Notes: generated by a model from the letters alone, not told the origin. Numbered from the stretch's first letter, positions 1-8,964 are shown. The stretch: 64,000 nucleotides of DNA from an uncultured Hyphomicrobiales bacterium (GCA_903828145.1 CAIKKY010000028.1:83037-147036), one strand, 5' to 3'. A program made the numbers and translations.

Positions 1-1139
1 TTCCTACAGAGGGTGTGCTGCTTGGCCGCGCACGGGTGCCGGGGTTCAGCTATCCCCGCATTGTCACCGTGCGCGCTGGCGAGGTGATTGATATCACCTC
101 TGCTGCGGCGCCGACCTCGCGCGATTATTGCGAAAGCCCCGATCCGGCCCGCGCCGTGGCCGAGGCCAAGGGCACCGCCATCGGGCGGATCGATGATCTG
201 CTGCATAATTCCTTTGTCCGGGGACAGGATCTGACCCGGCCCTCGCTGCTCTCTCCCATCGATCTGCAGGCGGTGAAGGCGGCGGGCGTGACCTTTGTGG
301 TGTCGCTGCTTGAACGGGTGATCGAAGAGCAGGCGCGCGGCGACAAGGCCAAGGCCGATCTGCTGCGGCGCGATATTCTCTCGCTCATCGGCACTGATCT
401 CAGCCAGCTGCTGCCGGGCTCGCCCGAAGCGATGAAGGTCAAACAGACCCTGATCGCGCGCGGCGTCTGGAGCCAGTATCTCGAAGTGGGCATTGGCCCG
501 GATGCCGAGATTTTCACCAAGTGCCAGCCCATGGCGAGTGTCGGCTATGGCGCCGATGTCGGCATCCTGCCGATTTCGGAATGGAACAATCCTGAACCGG
601 AAGTGGCTGTGGTGGTGCAGAGCACCGGCCGGATCGTCGGTGCGACGCTCGGCAATGATGTGAACCTCCGCGATGTCGAAGGGCGCTCGGCGCTGCTTCT
701 GGGCAAGGCGAAGGATAACAACGCCTCGGCCTCGCTCGGGCCGTTCATCCGGCTGTTCGACGGCCAGTTCACCATCGCGGCGGTCAAAGAGGCCGAGATT
801 GCGCTCGCAGTAAAAGGCGAAGACGGGTTTGAGCTTTTGGGCGCCAGCTCGATGAGCCAGATTTCCCGCTCGCCCGAAGCGCTGGTCGCTGCGGCGGTCG
901 GGCGGCACCATCAGTATCCGGATGGCTTTGTGCTGTACCTCGGCACCATGTTCGCCCCGGTGAAGGATCGCGGCGGCGTGGGCAAGGGCTTCACGCACAA
1001 GGCGGGCGACGTGGTATCGATTTCGACCCCGGCGCTTGGCACGCTCACCAATATTGTCCGGCTGTCGACCGAGGCCGCGCCCTGGACCTATGGCGCAAGC
1101 CACCTGATGCGCGACCTCAGCAAAGCCGACCTCATTTAA
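1..1139 (+). CDS. FAH-family sugar-acid dehydratase-like protein (5' end cut by window)
   Basis: The frame is already open at the left edge and reads PTEGVLLGRARVPG before any good start, so a few N-terminal residues lie outside the window. The 374 residues seen carry a fumarylacetoacetase (FAH) fold: a metal-site stretch WNNPEPEVAV, then GNDVNLRDVEGRSALLLGKAKD, and a C-terminal GDVVSISTPALGTLTN barrel segment. The length fits the ~390-residue subgroup that includes 2-keto-3-deoxy-D-xylonate dehydratase (XylX of Caulobacter). The next gene, 19 bp downstream, is an aldehyde dehydrogenase of the type that follows this step, giving 2-ketoglutarate semialdehyde and then 2-ketoglutarate. The family is certain; the substrate is inferred from this pairing, and a generic FAH hydrolase remains possible. 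Confidence 0.8.
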   Translation, partial: PTEGVLLGRARVPGFSYPRIVTVRAGEVIDITSAAAPTSRDYCESPDPARAVAEAKGTAIGRIDDLLHNSFVRGQDLTRPSLLSPIDLQAVKAAGVTFVVSLLERVIEEQARGDKAKADLLRRDILSLIGTDLSQLLPGSPEAMKVKQTLIARGVWSQYLEVGIGPDAEIFTKCQPMASVGYGADVGILPISEWNNPEPEVAVVVQSTGRIVGATLGNDVNLRDVEGRSALLLGKAKDNNASASLGPFIRLFDGQFTIAAVKEAEIALAVKGEDGFELLGASSMSQISRSPEALVAAAVGRHHQYPDGFVLYLGTMFAPVKDRGGVGKGFTHKAGDVVSISTPALGTLTNIVRLSTEAAPWTYGASHLMRDLSKADLI

Positions 1140-1158
1140 CTCTGACGGGACCCAATTC

Positions 1159-2598
1159 ATGACCGAACTCCATAAGAATCTGATCAATGGCGAGTGGGTG
1201 GGCGGCGATGGCGCCGACAACATCAACCCCTCGAACCTCAAGGATGTGGTGGGGGTCTATGCCCGCGCCAGCGTCGCCGATACCGAAGCGGCGATCGCGG
1301 CGGCGAAAGCGGCTTTTCCCGCCTGGTCGCGCTCGGGCCTGATGGAACGCTGGGCCGTTTTGTCGAAAACCGCGCATGAGATTTTTGCGCGCAAGGACGA
1401 ACTGGGCCGTCTCCTCTCGCAGGAAGAAGGCAAGACGCTGGCCGAAGGCATTGGCGAAGTGACGCGTGCCGGGCAGATTTTCGAATTCTTTGCCGGTGAG
1501 GCGCTGCGCCTTTCGGGCGAGAGCGTGCCTTCGGTGCGCCCCAATATCGGGGTCGAAATGACCCGCGAGCCGGTGGGCGTCATCGGCATCATCACGCCGT
1601 GGAACTTCCCGATTGCCATTCCGGCCTGGAAGATCGCCCCGGCGCTCTGCTTCGGCAACACCGTGGTGTTCAAGCCGGCTGATCTCGTGCCGGGCTGCTC
1701 GTGGGCGATTGTCGATATTCTGCATCGCAACGGGTTGCCCAAGGGCGTGCTCAACCTCGTCATGGGGCGCGGTTCGGTCGTGGGGCAGACCATGCTCGAC
1801 AGCAAGGATGTGTCGGCCATGACCTTTACCGGGTCGGTGGGCACCGGCCGTCGCGTGGCCGAGGCGTCGGTCAAACACATGCGTAAGTTCCAGCTCGAAA
1901 TGGGCGGCAAGAACCCCACCATCGTGCTCGATGATGCCGATCTGAAAGTGGCGGTTGAAAGCGTGGCGCAATCGGCGTTTTTCTCGACCGGGCAGCGCTG
2001 CACCGCCACCTCGCGCGTCATTGTCACCGAGGGCATCCATGATGCGTTCGTCGCGGCACTCGCCGAGCGGGTGAAGAACCTGCGGGTCGGCGATGCGCTG
2101 AGCAAAGAGACCGAAATCGGACCGGTGGTTGATGCCGGCCAGCTGAAGCAGGATCTCGATTATATCGATATCGGCCAGAAGGAAGGCGCGAAGCTCGTCA
2201 CCGGCGGTCAGCGGCTCAACCGCGACACCGAGGGCTTCTTCCTGCAGCCGGCGCTGTTCACCGAAGTGACCAACCAGATGCGCATCGCCCGCGAGGAAAT
2301 CTTCGGGCCGGTGGCGGCGGTGATCCGCGTCAAGGATTACGACGAGGCGCTGGCGACGGCCAACGATACCGAATTCGGTCTGTCGGCAGGCATCGTCACG
2401 ACCTCGCTGAAATACGCGACCCATTTCAAGCGCAATGCCGAAGCGGGCATGGTGATGGTCAATGTGCCGACGGCGGGTGTCGATTTCCATGTGCCCTTCG
2501 GGGGGCGCAAGGGCTCGTCCTATGGGCCGAAAGAACAGGGCCGCTATGCTGCCGAGTTCTTCACCCAGGTGAAAACCGCCTACACCTTCGCAGGCTAA
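1159..2598 (+). CDS. NAD(P)-dependent aldehyde dehydrogenase, probably 2,5-dioxovalerate (alpha-ketoglutarate semialdehyde) type
   Basis: Full-length ALDH of 479 residues. Visible motifs are TPWNFP with oxyanion Asn149, the nucleotide-binding FTGSVGTGR, LEMGGKNP with general base Glu247, GQRCTATSR with catalytic Cys281, and EEIFGPV near the C terminus. It should oxidise an aldehyde to an acid in the cytoplasm. Position directly behind an FAH-family dehydratase suggests the last step of an oxidative pentose or uronate pathway, producing 2-ketoglutarate. ATG start; the gene follows its neighbour by 19 bp, so they are probably co-transcribed. Succinate-semialdehyde or another ALDH substrate cannot be excluded from sequence alone. 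Confidence 0.85.
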   Translation: MTELHKNLINGEWVGGDGADNINPSNLKDVVGVYARASVADTEAAIAAAKAAFPAWSRSGLMERWAVLSKTAHEIFARKDELGRLLSQEEGKTLAEGIGEVTRAGQIFEFFAGEALRLSGESVPSVRPNIGVEMTREPVGVIGIITPWNFPIAIPAWKIAPALCFGNTVVFKPADLVPGCSWAIVDILHRNGLPKGVLNLVMGRGSVVGQTMLDSKDVSAMTFTGSVGTGRRVAEASVKHMRKFQLEMGGKNPTIVLDDADLKVAVESVAQSAFFSTGQRCTATSRVIVTEGIHDAFVAALAERVKNLRVGDALSKETEIGPVVDAGQLKQDLDYIDIGQKEGAKLVTGGQRLNRDTEGFFLQPALFTEVTNQMRIAREEIFGPVAAVIRVKDYDEALATANDTEFGLSAGIVTTSLKYATHFKRNAEAGMVMVNVPTAGVDFHVPFGGRKGSSYGPKEQGRYAAEFFTQVKTAYTFAG

Positions 2599-2608
2599 AC
2601 CCCTCGGC

Positions 2609-2632
2609 GGGCAGGGGGAGTTCTCCCTGCCC
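2609..2632 (+). terminator. Possible hairpin terminator after the aldehyde dehydrogenase
   Basis: An 8-bp inverted repeat, GGGCAGGG and CCCTGCCC, lies 10 bp past the aldehyde dehydrogenase stop. There is no clear T-run after it, so intrinsic termination is only a guess; it could be an RNA-stabilising 3' hairpin. Confidence 0.35.
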
Positions 2633-2709
2633 GTCCGGGCGACTGCGAGGTCCGGCATCTGTGGGACCGCAATTGGCCCGGCCAGCCGCCGTCGGGGAGC
2701 CGTTCCACG

Positions 2710-4524
2710 CTATCTGAGGGCGCGGAGGGCGTTGAGGATCACGGCCACGTCGATGACTTCCTGCAGCACGGCGCCCGAGAGTGGGGGCAGGTAGCCGAGG
2801 GCGGCGGCGATCATGCCGAGGAGCGATAACCCAAGCCCGCCCACAACGCTTTCAAGCGCAATGCGGCGGGTGCGGTGCGCAATGCGCAGGGCATCGAGTA
2901 CCCGGCCCAACTGATCGACGAGGATCACCACATCGGCGCTTTCCGAGGAGGCGGCCGAGCCGCGTGCGCCCATGGCGATGCCCAGCGTGGCGGTGGCGAG
3001 GGCCGGCGCATCGTTGACGCCATCGCCGATCATCAGGGTGCGCGCCTTTTCGCTTTCTGCGGCAACGAGAGCCAGCTTGTCCTCGGGCGTGAGGTCGCCC
3101 CGGGCGAGATCAAGTGGCAGATCGCGGGCGACGGCATCGACCACGTCCTGCCGGTCGCCCGAGGCGAGAATGAGCCGGGTCACGCCGATTGCGCGGAGGC
3201 CCTCGAGCACCCTCTGCGCATCGGGGCGCACCGGATCGTTGAGAGCAATGAGCCCGAAGAGCCGCCCGGCGGCGCCCACGGTGACGAGCGCGGTTTCGCC
3301 ATCAAGACCATCGTGCAACAGCCCGATGTCGCCCTCAACCGAGCGCATGACATAGCGGCTGGCGCCCGCCACCACCGGGATATCGCCGACCCAGCCGGAT
3401 ACGCCTGCGCCCGCATCTTCAATGACCGAGTGGGGCGGGGTGAGGGTCAGGTTGCGGCGGCGGGCTTCCTTGACGAGCGCCTCGGCGATCACATGGTTCG
3501 AGGCCTGATCGAGCGATGCGGCGAGCCGCAGCACCTCGTTGGGATCGACGCCGGGCATCGGCCGGATTTCAGTGACTTCGGCATGGCCATAGGTGAGCGT
3601 GCCGGTTTTATCGAGAATGGCTGTGCGCACCGTCGAGAGGATTTCGAGCGCTCCGGCGTTTTTCACCAGCACACCGGATCGGGCGGCGCGCGAGAGGCCG
3701 GAAATCAGCGCGACGGGCAGCGCCAGAATGAGCGGGCAGGGGGTCGCGACGACCAGCACGGCGAGGGCGCGGATGTGGTCCCCGCTCAGAGCCCAGGCGA
3801 GCCCTGCAATGACCAGTGTCACCCCGAGAAAGACGAGGGCGTAGCGGTCAGCGAGCCGGGTGGCCGGGGCCTTGGCCTCCTGCGCCGCTTCCACCAGCCT
3901 GACGATGCGGGCGTAGGTCGATTCCGACGCGGGCCGACTAACGAGCAGATCAAAGGAGTCCCCGGCATTGGTCGAGCCCGACAGCGCGGTCTCACCTGGG
4001 GCGCGCCAGACGGGCAGGGCTTCACCGGTGAGGGCCGATTCATCGAGCGTGCCGCCTGAACCCGAGACGACGCTGCCATCGACCGGCAGGGTTTCGCCCG
4101 AGCGCACGAGGATATGGTCGCCCGGCTCCAGGGTGCCAATGGCCACTTCCTCGAGCCGCCCATCGACATGGCGCATCGCCGTATGGGCGACCCGCTCAAG
4201 AAGCGCGGTCATTTCGCGCCGGGCGCGGCCCTCGGCAAAGGCCTCGAGCAGTTCGCCACCGGCGTACATCAGCCCAACCACATTGCCGGCGAGCGATTCG
4301 CCAAAGCCAAGCGCCGCGCTCATCGATACGGCCGCCACGAGATCGAGCCCCACCTGACCACGCCGGAGCGATTGCACGATATCGACGAGGAGTGCGGCCA
4401 GAATCGGCAGGGTGGCGGCGGTGAAGATGGTCCCCGACCACGCCCCGTGCCCGAGCGGCCCGACGACATTGCCCACGATCAGCCCCGCAAGGGCCAAGGC
4501 CACCAGCGCGATCCTGAAAATCAC
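2710..4524 (-). CDS. P1B-type heavy-metal-translocating ATPase lacking an N-terminal metal-binding domain
   Basis: 604 residues with the P-type ATPase core in order: TM helices from residue 1, actuator-domain phosphatase motif TGE (166-168), TM metal motif TPCPL (261-265), phosphorylated Asp305 in DKTGTLT, and GDGVNDAPALA in the hinge. It should export a transition-metal ion at ATP cost across the inner membrane. There is no HMA or CxxC domain at the N terminus. The usual CPC of copper and zinc pumps is TPC here, and the nucleotide-domain HP dipeptide is His-Val (SNHV, 342-345). Both traits recall actinobacterial CtpD-like pumps, so the ion is uncertain (Co, Ni, Fe, Cd or other). No metal regulator is adjacent. 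Confidence 0.88.
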   Translation of the reverse strand: MIFRIALVALALAGLIVGNVVGPLGHGAWSGTIFTAATLPILAALLVDIVQSLRRGQVGLDLVAAVSMSAALGFGESLAGNVVGLMYAGGELLEAFAEGRARREMTALLERVAHTAMRHVDGRLEEVAIGTLEPGDHILVRSGETLPVDGSVVSGSGGTLDESALTGEALPVWRAPGETALSGSTNAGDSFDLLVSRPASESTYARIVRLVEAAQEAKAPATRLADRYALVFLGVTLVIAGLAWALSGDHIRALAVLVVATPCPLILALPVALISGLSRAARSGVLVKNAGALEILSTVRTAILDKTGTLTYGHAEVTEIRPMPGVDPNEVLRLAASLDQASNHVIAEALVKEARRRNLTLTPPHSVIEDAGAGVSGWVGDIPVVAGASRYVMRSVEGDIGLLHDGLDGETALVTVGAAGRLFGLIALNDPVRPDAQRVLEGLRAIGVTRLILASGDRQDVVDAVARDLPLDLARGDLTPEDKLALVAAESEKARTLMIGDGVNDAPALATATLGIAMGARGSAASSESADVVILVDQLGRVLDALRIAHRTRRIALESVVGGLGLSLLGMIAAALGYLPPLSGAVLQEVIDVAVILNALRALR

Positions 4525-4627
4525 TCCTGTTCCCCCGGTTGTTCCCCTCCGCTTTAGCGGGGCGGCGGCGTGCGCATTTGCGCAGGGTCAACCGCGTGGA
4601 TAAACGACCGGCTGCGGCGCGAAAAAA

Positions 4628-4654
4628 ATCAGCCCGCCAAGGGGGCGGGCTGAT
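4628..4654 (-). terminator. Rho-independent terminator after the SH3-domain gene
   Basis: An 11-bp perfect stem (ATCAGCCCGCC with GGCGGGCTGAT) around a short loop. On the minus strand a run of seven T follows it. It lies about 20 bp past the stop of the minus-strand SH3 protein gene, as expected for an intrinsic terminator. Confidence 0.85.
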
Positions 4655-4672
4655 GGGGAAAAGCGCAATCGG

Positions 4673-5257
4673 TCAGTTATTGAGACTGTCGAGATAGGCG
4701 CAGGTCTCGCGCGTCTGCTGGTTGGTGCCATAATCGAAAATGCGCTGACGATCATTGGGCGAGTCGTAGTACTCGGCCTGGGCCCGGCTCATCACTTCGG
4801 CGCGCTGCACATTGGCGTCGGCCCCGCCTTCCACCTGATTGCGGTTGTAGAAGGTGACGAGGCACACGAGATCGCGGGTGCCGCCGCGCGGCAAGCCATA
4901 GGAAAAGCCATCGCCGCGGCCGAAGGAGAAGCTGAAGCTCACCTGCGGGCGCACCCGCACTTCGGCCCGTCCGCCTTCACCCAGCAGGTAGCGACGGCTG
5001 ACCCAGCCATCGGGCCCGGAATGGATGATGTAGCACCACCCGGTGGTCGAGCAGCGGTCAATGGTGACATTTTCGCCCGCATAAAGCGTATCGACCACCC
5101 GATAGGATGTGCCCGGGCCGGATCGGACATTGAGCGAAAGCGTTGCTTCCGCAGCAGCAACCGGCGCCACTGCGGCCAAGCCGCCGATGAGCGCCAAAGC
5201 ACCGATCAGGGCTTTTGCGCCGAAGCGCCGGGGAGATGGATTGGGAAGACGGGTCAT
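4673..5257 (-). CDS. Secreted bacterial SH3-domain protein
   Basis: 194 residues. A positively charged start (MTRLPNPSPRRFGAK) and a hydrophobic stretch ending AAVAPVAAAEA form a Sec signal peptide with likely cleavage near residue 36. Next comes a bacterial SH3 domain (about 38-90): LNVRSGPGTSYRVV, a Cys pair in DRCSTTGWCYI and the closing GWVSRRYL. The remaining ~100 residues (AEVRVRPQVSFSFSFGRGDG and on) match nothing I recognise and contain two more Cys, which could form a disulfide. It is probably periplasmic; the SH3 domain suggests contact with peptidoglycan or a protein partner. Single gene with its own terminator. The function is otherwise unknown. Confidence 0.75.
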   Translation of the reverse strand: MTRLPNPSPRRFGAKALIGALALIGGLAAVAPVAAAEATLSLNVRSGPGTSYRVVDTLYAGENVTIDRCSTTGWCYIIHSGPDGWVSRRYLLGEGGRAEVRVRPQVSFSFSFGRGDGFSYGLPRGGTRDLVCLVTFYNRNQVEGGADANVQRAEVMSRAQAEYYDSPNDRQRIFDYGTNQQTRETCAYLDSLNN

Positions 5258-5420
5258 GGATGTGTTCCTCTTGCTCGGGACCGCCCCGGTCTCAGAAACG
5301 CGCCGAAGGCGTTCGGGTTCCCCCGCGTGATCTCCACCGACTGAGCTGGGCGGGCCCTTGTGCCCGATAGCGGGTTTTTTGGCTGCCTTACTTGACCGGT
5401 GTCGTCTCTGCGGCTAAACG

Positions 5421-5448
5421 TGACACCGATGTCATGACACCGGTGTCA
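5421..5448. promoter_or_regulatory. Two abutting 14-bp palindromes, probable LacI-family operator
   Basis: TGACACCGATGTCA (5421-5434) is followed without a gap by TGACACCGGTGTCA (5435-5448). The second is a perfect palindrome with a central CG, the usual geometry of LacI/GalR operators; the first has one central change. They end 31 bp before the GTG start of the LacI-family gene heading the sugar operon, so autoregulation and control of the whole operon are likely. A weaker copy (TGACCGGTGTC) sits at 5393-5403. Confidence 0.8.
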
Positions 5449-5479
5449 TAAGCCGGGCGGCATCGGGGGAGCCGTATCC

Positions 5480-6571
5480 GTGTCAACCATCTACGACGTG
5501 GCCAGAGCTGCGGGCGTTTCGCCCAAGACGGTCAGCCGCGTGCTGAATGGCGATGCGCCCGTGGGCACCGATACGCGCCGGGCCGTGACTGACGCCATGG
5601 TGGCACTTGGCTATGTGCCGTCGCGGGCGGCCCGCATGATGCGCTCCAACCGCTCGGGTCTCGTCGGGCTGATCACCGGTGCTATTTCCGTCACGCTCGA
5701 AGAGGCGCAGTCGCTCGGCCTGCCGGAACTCTTCATCGTGCAGGGCATCCAGAAGGCGATGGCCAAGAGCGGCAAGACACTGATGATTGCCGATACGGGC
5801 GGCGATGTGAGCCGCGCCGCGCCTCTGATTGATACCTTTTTGCAGCACCGGGTGGAGGGGCTCATCTATGTGGCCGAGTATCACCAGAAGGTGGTGCTGC
5901 CGCCGGTGCCGGCCGATACGCCGATCGTGATCGTGAATGGCTATGATGATATCGGCACGCCCGCCGTGCTGCCCGATGACGAAAAGGGCATGCATGATCT
6001 CGTGGAAAAGCTGATCGAGGCCGGGCACACCCGCATTGGGTACCTCACCTTGCGCGAAGATGTAGTGGCGACGCCGCTGCGCCTTGCGGGCTATCAGCGC
6101 GCGCTGGCTGAAGCGGGGATCGGGCCCGATCGCTCATTGATTGCGCCGGGCGAACTACCGGGGCGCGAGACCGACAATGAGGTGCTGATCCCGGCGCTCG
6201 AAGGCCTACTGGCGCTCAATGATCCGCCGACCGTCATCTGCTGCGGCAATGATCGCATGGCGCTAAGGACGTACGGGCTGCTGCGCGCGCGCGGCTGGCG
6301 CGTGCCCGACGATATCTCGATTGCCGGCTACGACAATTACCGCGTCATCGCCGAAACCCTGTTTCCGCCGCTCACCACCGTGGATCTGCCTTACCGCGCC
6401 ATGGGTGAGCGTGCGGCCGAGCGATTGCTGTCGCTCATTGCCGGTGAGAGCCGGTCTCCATCCGCGCCCGACATCGTGTCGGGTCCGGTCTACTGGCGCC
6501 GCTCGGTGGTTGCACCGAAAGGCGTCGCTTTAACCCAAACCACAAAAGTCTCGGGAGGACTTCTGTCATGA
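5480..6571 (+). CDS. LacI-family transcriptional regulator of the sugar operon
   Basis: 363 residues. The N terminus is the LacI helix-turn-helix and hinge (TIYDVARAAGVSPKTVSRVLNG, split here only by the GTG start), followed by a periplasmic-binding-protein-like effector domain (GLVGLITGAIS; AGHTRIGYLTL; CCGNDRMALRTYG; ISIAGYDNYRVIAETLFPPLTTVDLPY). It should bind the tandem palindromes just upstream and release them when a sugar is bound. The GTG start is supported by a GGGGGAG ribosome site about 10 bp before it. Its stop overlaps the ATG of the sugar-binding protein gene by 4 bp, so the regulator and transporter are translated from one message. The effector is presumably the imported fructoside. 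Confidence 0.9.
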   Translation: MSTIYDVARAAGVSPKTVSRVLNGDAPVGTDTRRAVTDAMVALGYVPSRAARMMRSNRSGLVGLITGAISVTLEEAQSLGLPELFIVQGIQKAMAKSGKTLMIADTGGDVSRAAPLIDTFLQHRVEGLIYVAEYHQKVVLPPVPADTPIVIVNGYDDIGTPAVLPDDEKGMHDLVEKLIEAGHTRIGYLTLREDVVATPLRLAGYQRALAEAGIGPDRSLIAPGELPGRETDNEVLIPALEGLLALNDPPTVICCGNDRMALRTYGLLRARGWRVPDDISIAGYDNYRVIAETLFPPLTTVDLPYRAMGERAAERLLSLIAGESRSPSAPDIVSGPVYWRRSVVAPKGVALTQTTKVSGGLLS

Positions 6572-7824
6572 ATCGTCGTTCACTTATCGCGGGCCTTATG
6601 CTCGCGACGGCCTTTTCGGCCACGTCCGCCTACGCTCAGACCACGCTCTCCATGTGGTACCACGGCGCCGGCAACGAAGTTGAAATCAAGCTCATCAATG
6701 AGCTGGTGACCGACTTCAACGCCTCGCAGGCTGACTGGAAGGTTGAACTCCAGTCGTTCCCGCAGGCGGCCTACAATGACTCCGTCACTGCGGGCGCTCT
6801 CGCCGGCAACCTGCCGGACATCATCGACGTCGACGGCCCGAACATGCCGAACTGGGCCTGGGCTGGCTATCTGCAGCCGCTGACCATTGACGAGACCAAG
6901 ATTGCCAACTTCCTGCCCGGCACCAAGGGCGTGTGGAACGGCAAGCTCTACTCGATCGGCCTGTGGGATGCGGCGATCTCGCTCGTCACCCGCAAGTCGA
7001 CCCTCGATGCGCTTGGTCTGCGCGTTCCGACTCTCGACCAGCCGTGGACCAAAGACGAGTTCATGGATGCGCTCGCCAAGGCCAAGTCCTCGGGCAAGTA
7101 TGAATTCGCGCTCGACCTCGGCACCGCGTGGACTGGCGAATGGTTCCCCTACGCCTTCTCGCCGTTCCTGCAGAGCTTCGGTGGCGATATCGTTGATCGC
7201 ACCACCTACAAGACCTCCGAAGGCGCGCTGAACGGCGAAGCCGCCCAGACCTTTGGTACCTGGTGGCAGGGCCTGTTCACCGATGGCTATGCCCAGGCGA
7301 CGCAGGATCCGGCTGACCGTGACTCGGGCTTTGCCAATGGCAAGTATGCCTTCTCGTGGAACGGCAACTGGGCCGCTCTCGGGGCTCTCGCTGCTTTTGA
7401 CGACGTGCTGTTCCTGCCCGCGCCGGATTTCGGCAATGGCTCCAAGATCGGCGCTGCGTCGTGGCAGTTCGGCGTTTCGGCCAAGTCGCAGCACCCCGAT
7501 GGGGCTTCGAAGTTCATCGAGTTCGCGCTGCAGGACAAGTATCTCGCGAACTTCTCGAACGGCATTGGCCTGATCCCGGCCACGCCGACCGCAGCCGCCA
7601 TGACCGAAAACTACAAGCCGGGCGGCCCGCTCAACGTGTTCTTCGATCTTTCGGCCAAGCAGGGCTTCGTGCGTCCGGTGACCCCGGGCTACGTGGTTCA
7701 GGCCAAGGTGTTCGAGAAGGCGCTGGCGGACATCGCCAAGGGTGCTGAAGTGACCGCCACGCTCGACGCCGCTGTTGACGAAATCAACGCCGACATCGAA
7801 AAGAACAGCGGTTACGGGCACTAA
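6568..7824 (+). CDS. ABC transporter sugar-binding protein (family 1)
   Basis: 418 residues. The signal peptide MNRRSLIAGLMLATAFSATS ends near AYAQ, so the protein is periplasmic. The mature part opens TTLSMWYHGAGNEVE and contains the family-1 pattern ELVTDFNASQADWKVELQ and ALAGNLPDIIDVDGPNM typical of maltose/oligosaccharide-binding proteins. It captures the sugar and delivers it to the two permeases that follow. A strong ribosome site (GGGAGGA) lies in the end of the regulator gene. A hairpin with a T-run follows the stop, probably giving more binding protein than permease. The GH-J hydrolase in the operon suggests sucrose or a fructo-oligosaccharide as ligand. Confidence 0.9.
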   Translation: MNRRSLIAGLMLATAFSATSAYAQTTLSMWYHGAGNEVEIKLINELVTDFNASQADWKVELQSFPQAAYNDSVTAGALAGNLPDIIDVDGPNMPNWAWAGYLQPLTIDETKIANFLPGTKGVWNGKLYSIGLWDAAISLVTRKSTLDALGLRVPTLDQPWTKDEFMDALAKAKSSGKYEFALDLGTAWTGEWFPYAFSPFLQSFGGDIVDRTTYKTSEGALNGEAAQTFGTWWQGLFTDGYAQATQDPADRDSGFANGKYAFSWNGNWAALGALAAFDDVLFLPAPDFGNGSKIGAASWQFGVSAKSQHPDGASKFIEFALQDKYLANFSNGIGLIPATPTAAAMTENYKPGGPLNVFFDLSAKQGFVRPVTPGYVVQAKVFEKALADIAKGAEVTATLDAAVDEINADIEKNSGYGH

Positions 7825-7840
7825 GCCCGCCTCTGCTTCT

Positions 7841-7873
7841 GGGGCTCCGGTACGCCGGGGCTCCACCCTTTTT
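7841..7873 (+). terminator. Intercistronic hairpin (attenuator) after the binding-protein gene
   Basis: A 10-bp RNA stem (GGGGCTCCGG with CCGGGGCTCC, two G-U pairs allowed) closes a UACG tetraloop of the stable UNCG class. A five-T run follows at 7869-7873. It begins 16 bp after the binding-protein stop and lies before the first permease. Such elements usually act as partial terminators or 3' stabilisers that raise binding-protein levels. Confidence 0.75.
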
Positions 7874-7890
7874 CGTGACGGGTGCGCGCC

Positions 7891-8964
7891 ATGGCTTCCA
7901 GATTTTTACGATCGAACCGTACCGGGTGGCTGATGGCCGGCCCTGCGATTTTTCTGATCGCACTGTTCGTCATCGTGCCCTTCATTTTCGCTATCGGGCT
8001 CAGTTTCACCAATCAGCGGCTGGTGTCGCCCAACCCGGCGCAGTTTGTCGGGGTCGATAATTACCAGCAGCTGCTCGGCGTTGCGACGCTGACCCTTGAT
8101 CCGGTCCGGGACGCGGCCGGCGCGCTGGTGCGCGACGAGGCGGGCGCAGCCACCTATCCGGCGCTGCGCGGCTATACCCGCAAAAATCCTGATTATCCGG
8201 GCCTTGATGGGATGCGCGAGTGGTTCAGCTTCACGCTGGGCGAAGCGCGGACCTTTGTGCTCGCCAAGGATGTGGTCTTCATGACCGCGATCCTCAACAC
8301 CGTCGTTTTCGTGCTGATTGTCGCCCCCGCGCAAGGCGGGCTGGCGCTGCTCCTCGCCCTGCTCATCAACCAGAAACTGCGCGGCATCAACCTGTTCCGG
8401 GCGATCTACTTTATGCCGGTGGTCGTGTCGATTGTGGTGGTGTCACTGCTCTGGCGCTTCATTTACGACGGCAATTCAGGGTTGTTGAACAATCTGTTGG
8501 CCTTTCTCAGTTTCGGCACGTTCAGGCCCGTCGACTGGCTGGGCACCAAGGAAACCGCGCTGGGCGCCATCATCGTCATGTCCATCTGGCAGGCGGTCGG
8601 CTTTCATATGGTGATCTGGCTGTCGGGGCTGCAAACCATCAGCCCGACGCTCTATGAGGCATCGGCCATTGAAGGCGCCAGCAAGTGGCAGACCTTCCGC
8701 TATGTGACCTGGCCGGGGCTGCGCAATACTGCGGTGCTGATCCTGATCGTCATCACCATGCAGGCGTTCGGGCTGTTCTCGCAGATTGACGTGATGACGC
8801 GGGGCGGACCGCTCGACAGTACCCAGACCATCGTCTTTCAGGCGGTGCAGCGCGGCTATGGCAAGCAGGATATTTCGGGCGGCTCGACGATATCGGTCAT
8901 CCTGTTCGCGATTGTGCTCTCCATCTCGCTCATTCAACGCTGGCTCACGCGGGAGAAACGCTGA
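7891..8964 (+). CDS. ABC transporter permease, MalF/UgpA type
   Basis: 357 residues from the ATG at 7891; an in-frame GTG at 7882 would add three residues. A first hydrophobic helix (WLMAGPAIFLIALFVIVPFI) is followed by a long periplasmic segment of about 100 residues, as in MalF-like proteins, then five more helices. The EAA loop that contacts the ATPase is EASAIEGASKWQTFRYVTWP. It forms the translocation channel in the inner membrane with the next gene product. The stop overlaps the ATG of the second permease. Confidence 0.88.
   Translation: MASRFLRSNRTGWLMAGPAIFLIALFVIVPFIFAIGLSFTNQRLVSPNPAQFVGVDNYQQLLGVATLTLDPVRDAAGALVRDEAGAATYPALRGYTRKNPDYPGLDGMREWFSFTLGEARTFVLAKDVVFMTAILNTVVFVLIVAPAQGGLALLLALLINQKLRGINLFRAIYFMPVVVSIVVVSLLWRFIYDGNSGLLNNLLAFLSFGTFRPVDWLGTKETALGAIIVMSIWQAVGFHMVIWLSGLQTISPTLYEASAIEGASKWQTFRYVTWPGLRNTAVLILIVITMQAFGLFSQIDVMTRGGPLDSTQTIVFQAVQRGYGKQDISGGSTISVILFAIVLSISLIQRWLTREKR

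Noticed and set aside
1132..2658. A 508-codon minus-strand frame opposite the aldehyde dehydrogenase
   Set aside because: The plus strand encodes an ALDH with all catalytic residues. The opposite frame has no domain and lacks a plausible ribosome site.
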